DNA of 64,000 nt, from NCBI GenBank assembly GCA_023091665.1, contig JALJCQ010000003.1, positions 186,001-250,000 of the forward strand. The letters run 5' to 3'. The DNA comes from Pythium myriotylum. Lineage: Eukaryota; Oomycota; Peronosporomycetes; Pythiales; Pythiaceae. Made by a program: the position numbers and the translations under genes. Below, piece after piece: positions 9,170 through 20,682 of the stretch (position 1 is its first letter; each line of letters starts with the position of its first letter). The notes below the pieces were generated by a model. That model did no database searches. It worked only from the letters and a program-made list of their open reading frames with translations, and had not been told where the DNA came from.

Positions 9170-10619
9170 TGCAAGCTTGCTTGTCAAGGGAGTTCTGAGT
9201 GGCCCTTTGAATTATATGAAAGAAAGTGAGCCGATGGGAGGGGCTGCTGATGTGACCGCGTACGCCATGTGGGGACTTTCGAAGCTGTTATCCTTGAAGG
9301 AGGAGACGGTCTCGGGGGTCCGATCTGTGTCTAACACGCGGCGGGAACGCTACACGACATCGATGTGGGACTTTGGTTCAGTAAGCAACCCTCACGATTG
9401 GTGGATTGCCAGTCTTCGTCGCATATTCATTGGTGGAAACGTCTTGTACTGTCGCTTGCACGCTGATCATCAAGCCAAAAGTCGTCGACATGCTACCGTT
9501 TCGCTCCAGTGTATCCTCGAGTTGGAAGACAGGTGGGAAGCACTGTACAATTCAGTACTACAGGAAACATAGCAATTTCCAGTCCCACTCATTCACGGAG
9601 TCAGTGCTTTTGTTATGATCGATCTACAGACCAAGAGGTTCGGGGCTCAGTTGATTGAGTTGTCGGCGCCGATTGCGACAAATCTTGAGCTAACTGGAAT
9701 CAGTCTATCCACCTTTGCCATAATCTGATGATCACCCATTCTTGCCTTGTGAAATGCGCCATGACAGGCGCAGAATGGTGAGCCCCTCCACTGAGAAGAT
9801 TCGCCGAGGACTTCATTTCGAAGACTCTTCGAACACAACTACCCACATCTTTGATCAAGGATTGTGCGCGATTACCGCTCTAGGTGTTTGTTACCAGTCG
9901 CAAAGTAAATCTGGTGTTTTTTCTATAGAAATATGCTGACGCTAATGGGACAAACTTGATCCATGATGATGCGGTTGCTGATAATAGACTTCAAAACTAC
10001 GTAAATGACAAGTAGGTCCCGATATGAGGACTATTCGAGCGAATTAACAAGGAGAACTGAACTGGGTGGGGAGTGCCGCAACTAACGCCAGGGGAAGTTT
10101 CGTGGAACTTCCGGGATTAGTACACTATCGCTCCAGATCGTGGGATGACCAAAGCGCTTTATACCCTTTGGTTGACTGACTCGTCAGCCATCACAGTGGC
10201 GTGCATGTGGTGTGTTCGGCGGGGATCTCATGTCGGTAAAAGCTACATTGAATGGCCAGTCACAGCGTTTGCTTCAGTGCAAGTCGAAATGCTGGACGTA
10301 GCGACCAGGAATAGTACAAAAAGCACCAGCTACAGCATCTTCCGCTCACTCAGCGCCAATACAGCACGTATAAACTCGTCACCACGAGCAAGGATACAAA
10401 ATCATTGGTCATAATTACTTCCTGTAGTGTCGTTCTACTAGCCAATGGCCAGCGTCCGCGGTGGTGATACCATCCAATGACAACCCACGAACCTACTAAG
10501 TCAAGTTCGGACTGTTGAGCCTCAGCACAAACGCGCAACGACTACATTCTGACGACGTTGCCGATGGCCCAGCAGAAGAACGTTCAAGTCAGTGTCAATT
10601 TCGCTTGTGCGCCAGAGTA
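9170..10619. other. Gene-poor stretch, nothing recognised
   Basis: The first few hundred bases are the upstream region of the minus-strand START/FYVE gene. The rest holds only short unrelated open frames. Confidence 0.4.
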
Positions 10620-11345
10620 TTTTGATGATGCAATGAAGTCTCATGAGTTTAACCTTGTTGTGAATCCTAATACAGCTTGGCCGCCAGAGTATTGTTAGGG
10701 AGTGGCACAAACTTCACCGGTACCTGGAGTGGGGATATGAAGACGACGACGAGAAAAACTATTATAGCATCTCCAATGGTGCAAGCCGTAGCTGTTAGCT
10801 CCATGATCATGAAGGTGACGTCTATTGAGCGCAATTAATGTACCTTAATAGCTGGGGCTCGAAGTGTACACTGGTCATTTACCGTGGGGCAACTTGGCAT
10901 TAGCAAGGGTTGTAAATCGGAGTGTGCGAGCCGAAGCAGTCCTGCATGGCAGGTCCTGTTGGTGGGGTGATAGACCTGGCTGGTTTATTTCGTGTCCATC
11001 GCGTGGTTTGCCAAGGTGTCCGCCATGGTGTTGTGGGCACGCACGTGGTGGCACCATTGGCGGACGCCGGCGAGCTGCGAGGCGCCGGGCTCGTCGGTAG
11101 AGTTGTCGATGGTTGTCGATATTTGGGGCTCGATACTCGCGCATCTGTCGGAGAATGAGGGCGCTGCCCCCGATCACTGTGAAGTCGCGCCAGTTGTTCT
11201 CCAGCGCGGCTTGAAGGCCGTCGATGAGTCCTCGGTATTCGACATGGTTGTTGGTAACGTTAGTTGTGAGTTCCTCCAGACTGATTGCCGAGCTCCAGAG
11301 GATCTCGGGGTTTTCAGCTCCATGATACAACAGGGTTCCCTCCAC
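10620..11345 (-). pseudogene. Decayed retroelement RNase H relic 1
   Basis: Minus-strand frame with recognisable RNase H-like pieces: 'NHVEYRGLIDGLQAAL' near 11230, 'ILRQMREYRAPN' near 11150, then a frame shift, after which the other frame reads 'VRAHNTMADTLANHAMDT' (about 11040-10990). This order (acidic EYRG motif, QMREY, HN-MAD, NHAMDT) is that of transposon-derived RNase H genes. The downstream end (10620-10685) resembles 19264-19325 next to relic 2, so both derive from one element family. The broken frame makes it non-functional. Confidence 0.65.
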
Positions 11346-14300
11346 TCCCAGAGCGAACGATGTTAGAGGATTGGAAAGTTAGTGCCAGGTCAGCCAGTCT
11401 TGTTGTTGGCTATCAAAGGATGAATTCACTCAAAGTTACCAAGCAGACATCCCAGGTTCGGCGCGCCTTCAGGTGGAGACTTCTACGTCCGCGATTGCAA
11501 GATTGCGAGGAGGACGTTGCTCACGAAGTTGCGTCAGGATCAAGATACTCTTATCTTCAACGACCTTGGGGTTGAGAATCTCGGACAGCTTTGCTTATCG
11601 GCCTCCAAGGTAGCTCAGCAGTAGAGCCGCCATCTCCGACTCGGTGAACCTCCTCTGGTTGGTTGGGCCTCATACGTGCCCTGTAACACTTCCACAATGT
11701 GGAGACCACACGACTTCCGGAACTCCAAAAGAGGATATTACTACCTTGTTTGCTACCGCCTACAGACTTTGAAGGTGAGGTCCACGGGATCGCAATTTGA
11801 TTCAAACGAAGTTGGGATCCAATAGCCCTCACTTGCTCCCCAATCCCCCGTCCTCCTTCACCTCAACGAGGAGCCTCGATTGTAGCCATTCGTACAGTAC
11901 TCATATCTTCGAAGTTGAGGTTTTCTTGGCACAGCCATGTGGTGGTTTGTCTCTGAGAGTTGGATCAGCAGAACTTTCGTGCGGTTGCGATCCCACGGCG
12001 TTGTCAACGTCTGCCGCAGTTGCAGCAGATGGGGCTAACGTCTTGAACCCCCGTCTCAATTTGTAGGTCACACTAGCGAGGTTATTGTTTCGTAATTTAA
12101 AGTCGATTGATGCCTAGAATAGTAATCTGAAGAGGTGATGAGAGCGAACTCACCACGTGGAGGATTTTGAAGGCAGACGAATTGAAGGGGTGGACGAGAA
12201 TCAGCGCGGCGTAAGTCCAGTCAAACATCGTGTTTAGTAGCATTGATTACCAGGTCGACGCCAAGATTCTACCGTCATTTGTGGAGCTCCAGGAAGCTGA
12301 CGATTTCACATCTGTTGAGATCGGCGAAAGAAAAGAGGTTATTGGCATCAAACAAGAACGATCGTTTCTCGTGTTGTGCGACAGCTTGGCCATTTGTTTG
12401 ATGTCGACACGACCGGAATCAGGACGCGACTTCATTGCTCCAGTAAATTGTCTTCCCTCGTAAGATGGACCAGCTACCATCCCCTCCCATGGTTTAATTA
12501 CCCTTCGCACTGTCCTTATCCCTAGCATTCAAACCGTCCCATCCCACCAACAATCGTCCCGTCCAAACACCAATCGTCCTATCCCACCATGCGTCGTCCT
12601 ATCCCACCACCAATCATCCTATCCTACCACCAATCGCATGCGTCTTCTGGCGTTTCCTGGATTGTTTTCTTTCAAGTCAGACAACACACAAAGAAGCCTC
12701 GGCGCTCCACGGAAGACATGACCTCCTTGCTTCCGCTCGAAGAGGCGACTCGGCAATTTCGATTGGTATTGTATTCTCGCCAAGCTCCTCAGATCCCTAG
12801 GACGCTGTCCTCTTACGGGATGGCGATGCATTCCCGGCGAGGCGGAGAAGCTCACCAAAACTGCAGTTCAGACAGCTGACAATGTCCTCCACGTGGCAGA
12901 TGAGACCCAGTAGAGGTGTTTGCTCTGCTCACCTCAAAATTCTGGAGCCGAGCTGTAAACTCTTGGACGTGAGCTATCGATTGAAGTTTACATCCTCTGA
13001 GAGGGTCCACTGCGATCCCCACCTAGATGTGAACTGAAGCTGACATTCACATCTGGATGAAGACCGCGGTGGACCACAGCCTGCCGTCTGGCTTCATTCT
13101 GCAAGCAGCCGGATTTGGCTGGTTTCTTTGAGGGAGACAACTCTTCTCACGACGAGTGGATGGGCTCAAATGTACCATGTGCAGAAACTCGGTGGGACAA
13201 GGGGAGGGTTTCCGGAAAGACCTGCACAGATCCAGCTGGGCGACACCCGACACTGCAATACACAGTTGTGCTCTTCATGCGTTTTCACTCAAAGTGCGTG
13301 CCTGCGAAAGCCAGATTTGGTGTAGTCAATGGCATAGACCCTGTTGAATGTGCATATCTGACGTCGCCGCATGGCGTCCAAGCCGAGTCACTACCACTTG
13401 GGCTGCTCATGTGAGGAAGCAGCGGTGTTGCTCATTCTGTATCGGTGCGATGTGACTGGCAAAACACAGACGGCGGAGAGGCGAGCGTCGTCTGTGGGTG
13501 GAGCCACCTGTCAATCGTGGTGTGGATGCCGTGCATCCACCATGTTCACAACCAGTTGATTTCCAAGCAAGCGTCGAACGCCATCGACGTTCGACCCGCT
13601 CGTTTGAAATTATCTAATCACGGTTGTTGAACAAACCATCTAGAAAGGTAGTTCAATAATCTGGAATAGATAATTCGAATCGAGAAGAAATCACGGGACG
13701 TACAAATTGTTTGCTCTTTTCACCCACACGCCAACCATGCAATAACAAGCAAAAAGTGCATCTAGATAAAGCGCGACACTGTCGTTCCCGCGACACGTAC
13801 CGTGATTTCACCCATGGATGATGCGCGATCCCAAACTGCTGGTACTTCAGAGCGGACTATTGGTGCCATCCATGATCACAAGTGGCCGATAAAATACAGT
13901 ACTAATCCACTTCGTCTGCTCGATGGACCGACGAAGTACTTAACAATACTAAACTAGCGCCATTCCACTGGATTTCCGGGGGGGCAATTCCACAGTTTGA
14001 ATGCCAGCCTTCAGCTTTCCGCGCTTCCAACTGGCGTACAGGACATCCCGCTCTCGCATCGACGATCATGCGGGCTACCTGCGCCACGCCTCGCCGACCG
14101 ATTGTTTTCTTCCACGAGCAGAGACCGTAGAGTAATCACTACCGAATCGAATCAATGAGAAGCATACAGTAGGGCTCGGGCCGACAACAGACCGCATCAA
14201 AAACCAGAAACTTCCTCACATGCTGCTCGACTGGAAGACTGGAAGCCACCGCACTGTCCAAGCTTCTACCGCACGTGTTCAGGAGACAGGACGGGACTTG

Positions 14301-14780
14301 ACACCACTGATTGAACACAACTCGACGACCAGTGGACCAATCGCTCATCATCACTTCGATCCAAAACACGGTGGTCGAATAGCAAGCAAGAGTGGTTCTA
14401 CTCACCTGGTTTTGAAGGCAACTGTGTCGGTCTCATCTTTCTCTGTAAACTCCAGAGCGTGTCTTATCGTATCATCTGGCATCAGCGATTTCCTCTCAAT
14501 CAGTCAAAGAGAGGAGAAAGACAGGCCGTGGCCACGCGCCACGAATGTGGTCCCGTGGCAGTAACCTCTCCCCTGGAGCTCCAAGCGGCTCCGTATCCCA
14601 AAAAAAATTCTCAGCGACAGAGACTAGCAAACTTGAGTCTCGACACGTCGAGCGACCAATCGCCGAACCTTTTCGCTCGGTCGTGCCAGCGAGCTGTGAT
14701 TTTCTCGCTGCGCTGCCCAGTCATTCGACACTCTCCGCTCTCGGGGAGGAATCTCTCCCCCCCCCCACCCCTATAGAACC
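11346..14780. other. Gene-poor stretch with transposon debris
   Basis: 3.4 kb upstream of the ABC transporter. The part next to relic 1 (11346 to about 12500) has interrupted minus-strand frames and may be the upstream part of the same decayed element. A 20-bp minisatellite lies at 12531-12630. Around 13150-13350 a plus-strand fragment has a CTMC pair and a KVRACES-type end vaguely like a FYVE finger; it is too weak to call. The last 200 bp are the promoter and 5' UTR region of the transporter. Confidence 0.4.
12531..12630. repeat. 20-bp minisatellite, five units
   Basis: Five head-to-tail imperfect copies of a 20-base unit close to CAATCGTCCTATCCCACCAC, exactly in register from 12531 to 12630; the last partial unit fades after 12636. 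Confidence 0.9.
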
Positions 14781-17700
14781 ATGCAGATCGAGCGCATGAC
14801 AACGATCGACGTGCCGCGCCGGCGGCGTATGCCGCCGGTTCGAACCAACTGCCGGGCGCCAGCTCCTGCCGGCAACCGCTTCGCCGTCAAGACCGCGACG
14901 GCCGACAACACTGCAACTCCAGCGAAGAATCTCAAGCGCCACCTGCTCGACGACCCATCCAAGGCGCCGCCACGCAAAGGCAAAGGCAAAGCCGAGGAGC
15001 ACGCCGTCGTGAGCGATAAATGGGCCCTCTTCGCCCATGCAGACCGCACCGATTACTGGCTCATGGCCGGTGGAATGTTAGCCGCTCTTGTATCGGGCTG
15101 TACACTGCCCGTGATCAATATCGTATTTGCGAATGCCGTGACTGCACTCAGCAACAAGAACTTCCCCCCGCACAACGTTGATATGGACGGCATCATCTCC
15201 ATCTTCTGGGCACTTGTCGGCATCGCCGTGTGGATTCTTGTATCGGAGTTCTTCTGTATTGCTCTACTCACACATTCGGCGGCAAGACAAACGCGAGTGA
15301 TGCGCGAGGCCGTGATGGAGGCGCTCGTGTACCAGGAGCTCGCGTGGTTCGACGTCAACAACCCGTTCAGCCTCTCGTCCGATATCGGTAGCACGATGGT
15401 TGTTATCCAGGACGGCCTCGGCCGCAAGCTCGGTCAGTTCGTCAAACACTCGACGCAAGTCGTGGTGGCTATGAGCGTCGGCATTATGCGCGGTTGGAAC
15501 GTCGGTCTTCTGATCGCTGCGACTCTTCCCGTGTTCGTCATTGCAATCATTATCTTCGTTAACTCGGTCGCGAAGGCTACCAAAATGGAGACAGAGGAGT
15601 ACTCGAACGCCGCCGCGATCGCCGAGGAGGCACTCACATCCGTGTCCACGGTCATGGCCTTCAACGCCCAGACGTCCATACTCGAGCGGTTCAAGGCATT
15701 TCTCTACTCGGGCGAAGATCCGTACCGAAAGCTCTCCAAGGTCATCGCCGGAGCAGTGTCAGTCATCCAGTTCGTCTCATTTGTGCTCTATGGTTACGGT
15801 TTATGGATCGGCGGACTAATCGTTGCGTCCGACGACTCAGTCGTGCCTACGATGGCAAAGGCCCTGCCGGCGATCTTTGTGGAAATCACTGGTCTGCTGG
15901 CAATCGGCATGGCAGCACCGGCTATGGAGGCTCTTGCGGCCTCGCGTGCAGCTGCCACGTACATCGTTGAGATCGAGAAGCAGCGGTCGGCCATTGACTG
16001 TCGCTCGGACGACGGTATCCGCCTTGACCGTGGACTCGATGGCTCGATCGAGTTCAAGGACGTTGTGTTCGCGTACCCCACGCGTCCGAAGGATCTTGTG
16101 CTTAAGACCTGCACGTTCACTATCTCCCCGGGCCAGCGCATTGCGCTGGTTGGCCCAAGTGGCAGCGGCAAGAGCACACTGATTAGTTTGCTCGAGCGGC
16201 TCTACGATCCGGCCTTCGGCAACATCAAAATCGATGGCCACAACGTCGAGGCGCTGAACCTCCGTTGGCTGCGAGCGCAGTTTGGAGTCGTGCGCCAGGA
16301 GCCGGTGCTCTTTGCGACCTCGATCATGGAGAACGTCCGCTACGGACGGCCAACTGCGACCGACCAGGACGTCGAGAAGGCCTGTCGGCTCGCCCACGCC
16401 CACGAGTTCATCAAGGCACTACCAGATGGCTACAGCACACAGATCGGCGCGAACGGTTGCTTCCTCTCTGCGGGTCAGCGCCAACGGCTTGCGATCGCTC
16501 GCGCTGTTGTGCGCCAGCCTCGTGTTCTGTTGCTTGACGAAGCCACCGTCGCCCTGGACCCTGCGAGCGGAGATCTTGTCCAGCGTGCGTTCGACGAGCT
16601 CATCGAACGCGAGGCCGTGACGACGCTCGTAATTGCACATCGCCTTTCCACGCTCAAGAAGGCCGACGTCGTCTTTGTGATGGAGGATGGTCGCATCAGC
16701 GAGCAGGGTTCATTCCTCGAGTTGGCAACCGACCCGAGCAGCCGATACTGCGCGCTCTTTGGTTTCGCTGGCGAGGACGGCGATGCGGACGACGACGACA
16801 TGCAGACACGGCTGACCAACATCGCGCTACTGCAGTCTTCACGCTACCGTGGTCTCCCAAAGTCGTCTCGGGGTGGTCAGCAACTGCGCGAGTCTACCTA
16901 CCAAGCTGGTGTGGGGATTCTCGGGGGGTTCTACCACGCGACCGACCTCACGAATAACGACGATGAAGCCATCCACATGACGTCGACAAGGCGCCGAAAC
17001 CTTCCAATATCCGCGCTCAAGTCTCCAGCGATACTGCAGACCAATCACACGACCAGCGATCGCCCCAGCGACATCGTGATGCTTGAATCATTCGCGAGCA
17101 GCCGGTGCTTCACCCCACAGCCACTCAAGTCGGTTGACCACGGGCGCCTGAGCATGGTTCAGTCGGGCAAGACTGCAAACTCACCGGATGACTATGCTTC
17201 GATTCGCATTGCCGTACCCGTCCGTGAGGCGACTGCCGTGACCGCCGACACGACTGCCATCAACAGCGTCTTCAAGAAGATCTTGGCGCTTGCAAAAGCA
17301 GACCGAAAGTTTATGATCATTGCAATGATCACGTCACTTTTCAACGGTATCGCGAGTCCTGTGACTGTCGTGCTGCGTGCCGACATGATCCAGGACCTCT
17401 ATCGTATCGAGGCGCTCGACGATGACGACCAGCTGCGCCAGGCCGCAAACAACTACTTCATAATGTTCCTTGGAGTTGGTGGCGCCATCGCTGTGAGCTG
17501 TTACCTCCAGAGCTTCAATTTCCGGCTACTGGGACGTAACCTCACCAACCGCATGCGCTCGCTCGCGTTCGGTTCGATGCTGCGGCAAGACATGAAGTGG
17601 TTCGATCAGCCTGAGAACTCGGCAGGTGCTCTCTCGGGCATGCTTGCAAACGACACGGCAGCTGTCAAGATCATTGCCGGTGAGATCCAGGGCCGCAAGA

Positions 17701-19100
17701 CACAGAACCTCGTGGTGATTGCCGTATCTTTTGTGCTTTCCTGCGTCATCGGTAGCTGGCTGGTGGCTGCCGTGTTCCTCGGTATCGTCCTTGTCATCAT
17801 TATCACGATCGTCATCGACCAGCGCATCACGTGGTACGCTGAGGAGCAGGGCGACCGCACGCTTGCGAGTGCTGGTCGCATCGCCAACGAGATCATCCAC
17901 AACGTTCAAACCATCACGGAGAACAACCTCCAGGAGACCATCCTCGCTGAGTTCCGCGCTTCGCTCGATCTGCCCACGCGCGTAGCTATCCGCTCAGGAT
18001 ACTCATCAGGCTTCGCGCTTGCTTTCAGTCAGGCTGTCAAGTGGGTTGGCTATGGAGTTCTTGACTACACGGGGGCTCTCTTCATTCGCAGTGGTGCCAC
18101 GAACTTCAAGCTCTTCTACCGATCCTTTAACCTCGCCAACGTCTCGGCAATGTGCATTGACGAGACGGCGCTTTTCGTGTCGGATGAGAAGGCTGCGACT
18201 AATGCGGGAGCGCGTATCTTCAAGCTCGTGGAACACAAGCCTGATGTGGACATTGATGACCCGAATGGTCTGCGCCCTACAAAGGATCCCAATGCCAAGT
18301 CGAACGGCCTTGAGATCAAGGCCGAGAACGTTGAGTTCTCTTACCCGACTGCTCCAGCGTCGCTCGTGCTGCGCAACATGACCATGACTGCACCAGCTGG
18401 CCAGACGAGTGTGCTTATGGGCGGTAGTGACGGTGGCAAGAGTACGCTGTTGCAGCTGATGATTCGCTTGTACGATGTCGACAGCGGCACGATCTCCGTG
18501 GACGGCGTGCCAATCCAGCGACTCGACGTGCGCTGGCTCCGCTCAAAGGTAGCCATCGTGCACCAAGAGCCCCAACTTTTCCGCCTCTCGGTGCTCGACA
18601 ACATCCGCCTCGGCCACCCGACCGCGACATTAGACGAGGTCAAGCGCGTCTGTGAGAAGGCAGACGCTCACGGCTTTATTATGGAGCTTCCCGAGGGATA
18701 CGAGACGATTGTGGACAGCGACAAGTTCTCGCGAGGCCAGAAGCAGCGCATTGCGATTGCACGTGCGCTGCTGCTCCGACCGCGTGTCTTATTGCTGGAC
18801 GAAGCCACGAGTGCACTAGATCAGGAGAGCTGCGCTCGCGTCACGGAGTCGCTCCAGAAGCTCTCTGACTCGAACCAGTGCACGGTGTTGGCGGTGACCC
18901 AGCAAGAGTCGCTTGTGGAGAAAGCGAGTCATGTATTGATCGCTTCGAATGGCGCGATTCAGGAAAGTGGCCCGCCGACTCAGGTCGCGCAAAACCCGCA
19001 AAGTATCTTCAATGCCTCACGAGTCCAACGTGGCTCAACAACGACCAGCGCCTTCTCGTCAATGGCTGGCGCGAATCCCAGCAGCGAGCACTGGGTCTGA
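14781..19100 (+). CDS. Full-length ABC-B (MDR/P-glycoprotein-type) transporter
   Basis: 1,439 residues, intronless, ATP-driven exporter with TMD1-NBD1-TMD2-NBD2 order. A basic N-terminal tail of about 85 residues precedes the first membrane segment. NBD1 is canonical: Walker A GPSGSGKST at about 458, signature LSAGQRQR at about 562, Walker B LLLDEAT and switch histidine in IAHRLS (about 620). A Ser/Thr-rich linker of about 150 residues follows. NBD2 (from about 1180) has an altered Walker A, GGSDGGKST at 1214-1222 (Asp where Gly is usual), signature FSRGQ at 1316, intact LLLDEATSALD, but VTQQES where the histidine switch is expected. One ATP site is therefore probably degenerate. Plasma membrane location and drug or lipid export are inferred from the family. 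The nearer in-frame methionine (MTTIDV) is an alternative start. Confidence 0.93.
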   Translation: MQIERMTTIDVPRRRRMPPVRTNCRAPAPAGNRFAVKTATADNTATPAKNLKRHLLDDPSKAPPRKGKGKAEEHAVVSDKWALFAHADRTDYWLMAGGMLAALVSGCTLPVINIVFANAVTALSNKNFPPHNVDMDGIISIFWALVGIAVWILVSEFFCIALLTHSAARQTRVMREAVMEALVYQELAWFDVNNPFSLSSDIGSTMVVIQDGLGRKLGQFVKHSTQVVVAMSVGIMRGWNVGLLIAATLPVFVIAIIIFVNSVAKATKMETEEYSNAAAIAEEALTSVSTVMAFNAQTSILERFKAFLYSGEDPYRKLSKVIAGAVSVIQFVSFVLYGYGLWIGGLIVASDDSVVPTMAKALPAIFVEITGLLAIGMAAPAMEALAASRAAATYIVEIEKQRSAIDCRSDDGIRLDRGLDGSIEFKDVVFAYPTRPKDLVLKTCTFTISPGQRIALVGPSGSGKSTLISLLERLYDPAFGNIKIDGHNVEALNLRWLRAQFGVVRQEPVLFATSIMENVRYGRPTATDQDVEKACRLAHAHEFIKALPDGYSTQIGANGCFLSAGQRQRLAIARAVVRQPRVLLLDEATVALDPASGDLVQRAFDELIEREAVTTLVIAHRLSTLKKADVVFVMEDGRISEQGSFLELATDPSSRYCALFGFAGEDGDADDDDMQTRLTNIALLQSSRYRGLPKSSRGGQQLRESTYQAGVGILGGFYHATDLTNNDDEAIHMTSTRRRNLPISALKSPAILQTNHTTSDRPSDIVMLESFASSRCFTPQPLKSVDHGRLSMVQSGKTANSPDDYASIRIAVPVREATAVTADTTAINSVFKKILALAKADRKFMIIAMITSLFNGIASPVTVVLRADMIQDLYRIEALDDDDQLRQAANNYFIMFLGVGGAIAVSCYLQSFNFRLLGRNLTNRMRSLAFGSMLRQDMKWFDQPENSAGALSGMLANDTAAVKIIAGEIQGRKTQNLVVIAVSFVLSCVIGSWLVAAVFLGIVLVIIITIVIDQRITWYAEEQGDRTLASAGRIANEIIHNVQTITENNLQETILAEFRASLDLPTRVAIRSGYSSGFALAFSQAVKWVGYGVLDYTGALFIRSGATNFKLFYRSFNLANVSAMCIDETALFVSDEKAATNAGARIFKLVEHKPDVDIDDPNGLRPTKDPNAKSNGLEIKAENVEFSYPTAPASLVLRNMTMTAPAGQTSVLMGGSDGGKSTLLQLMIRLYDVDSGTISVDGVPIQRLDVRWLRSKVAIVHQEPQLFRLSVLDNIRLGHPTATLDEVKRVCEKADAHGFIMELPEGYETIVDSDKFSRGQKQRIAIARALLLRPRVLLLDEATSALDQESCARVTESLQKLSDSNQCTVLAVTQQESLVEKASHVLIASNGAIQESGPPTQVAQNPQSIFNASRVQRGSTTTSAFSSMAGANPSSEHWV

Positions 19101-19263
19101 GCTCGTGAGGGCACTCAATCCAAAGTTTCAATCAAAGTAACTATAGACTAAGAATTATGTTATCAAAACGAAATATTTGTAGTGACAGTCGGCTAGTATC
19201 GTTCGGGTAGCGTTAAAGGTGAGAGATACACATGTGATATTTTCGTTCCAGTTGTCTGTTGTA

Positions 19264-19810
19264 TTTGATGATGATGCAAATGAAGTCTATTTAGTTCAAC
19301 TAGTGAATCCTACTAGCTTGTGGTGGCTGCGGTCAAGTGGCCTGCTAGAGCTCGACGTGGGGTGTCTGGGACGGCCAGCACGGACGTAGGTCGCTGAGGA
19401 GCTTGCGGTGGGTGGTCGTCGTGACCAATACTGGAGTTGACTTGGTTGACATGCAGGCTGGTGCGCGTCTGTAGCGCTTTTGACCTGCGAGTCAGCCATC
19501 TTGTTGTGGGCGCGAGAGTGCCGGGTCCTTTGAGGCACACGTAGGTGGCCAGCCAGTGCCTGTGCTTGTTGGTAGAGCCTGTGGAGGGCACGATTGCGAG
19601 GCGGTCAATGTTCGCGGAGCTGACGCAGGAGTAGCGCGTTGGTGCCGATGACCTCGAGCGATGGGAGCCCGAGGGTTCGAGCGGCAAAGATACATGCGAG
19701 AAGGCCTCTGTATTCCGCTTGGTGGGGTGTATTCGTGGTCACGTGGCTGACTGCCGCGCTGCATAGCAGGGCAGCAGCTCCGGAGAAACGGTTAGCCCTC
19801 ACGAGAACTG
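19264..19810 (-). pseudogene. Decayed retroelement RNase H relic 2
   Basis: The minus strand shows 'HQAEYRGLLACIFAARTLG' and 'VIGTNALLLRQLRE' (about 19740-19620), then in a shifted frame 'HSRAHNKMADSQVKSATD' (about 19520-19460). This is the same motif order as relic 1 with different frame breaks. The segment 19264-19325 resembles 10620-10685. It lies between the ABC transporter and the 12-cysteine gene cluster. Confidence 0.65.
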
Positions 19811-20005
19811 CTCCGCTGCCGGCAGAGCCTGGGGCGCTGCTTGCGCGGCCTGCAAATAGGAGGAAAGCATCTGCCTGTGGAATGTGGCACTGCGGCGCGG
19901 GGGTGTCTGTGATATATGCTCATCAATATCAAGTGCACAGCTGGATTGTATCACATCCGTGGGAAAAAAAATCAAGTACCGGGTCACTCACTGCTACGTT
20001 TCGCA

Positions 20006-20013
20006 TCTCTCTC

Positions 20014-20100
<87 letters not shown>

Positions 20101-20102
20101 TA
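20006..20102. repeat. Compound dinucleotide microsatellite
   Basis: Consecutive tracts of (CT)n to about 20049, (CA)n to about 20069, (TA)n to about 20090 and (CA)n to 20100. Pure alternating purine-pyrimidine DNA over the last 50 bases may adopt Z-form or cruciform structures. Confidence 0.95.
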
Positions 20103-20596
20103 CCATGGTTTGGCTCTGGATCGCTCTGCATCCTTGACAACAAAATCTGGTGAGGACTCACAAGGCAAACCAAACATGAATTCAGTACTGTACTGTCCAT
20201 AGAACAGTGATGGGATGCTCCCGCCAGCTTGGATTCGAATCGAAGACCGCGAAGTTCAACTACAATCTCGCCGAATTAATCGGATCTGAGATATTCGAGC
20301 AGCTGCGAAGAATTCGAGACGAATTCCGCGGCGCGTCAATCGAGTTTTATCACACACACTTTTTTGAGTGGTAGGACTTCCTTCGATCTAAAAAACTATC
20401 TCGAGACTGGCGATAGCGCGAGTTCAGTCGTCAGGGTACAATATTTTGGAAGTGGGTGGTGAGTTGAGGTTTGTGTCTGTGTGCTTGTGGCTGATGTAGT
20501 TGGACATCTCGCGCAGCCATTCGGCTTGAATCTCATCTGACCACCAACAGCTTCCACCCAAGAAGGGAAAAATGTAGCGACACGGGATGAAGAACC
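20103..20596. other. Intergenic, upstream of the 12-cysteine gene
   Basis: No gene. The last part (about 20540-20596) already resembles the region before the two palindromic copies near 22790 and 24680, marking where homology between paralogues begins. Confidence 0.5.
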
Positions 20597-20612
20597 AGTC
20601 ATTCTGCAATCT
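20597..20612 (+). promoter_or_regulatory. Initiator of the 12-cysteine secreted gene
   Basis: AGTCATTCTGCAATCT, matching the core of the oomycete initiator (TCATTYYNCAA). The same site is present in both palindromic copies (24691-24706 on plus, mirrored on minus), about 70-85 bp before the ATG. Confidence 0.65.
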
Positions 20613-20682
20613 GCTCCCAGCCGAGCACAGCTCGCCCCAAGCCTATACCAGCCTTCTCAACCTCGACGCCAACGAAGTCACC

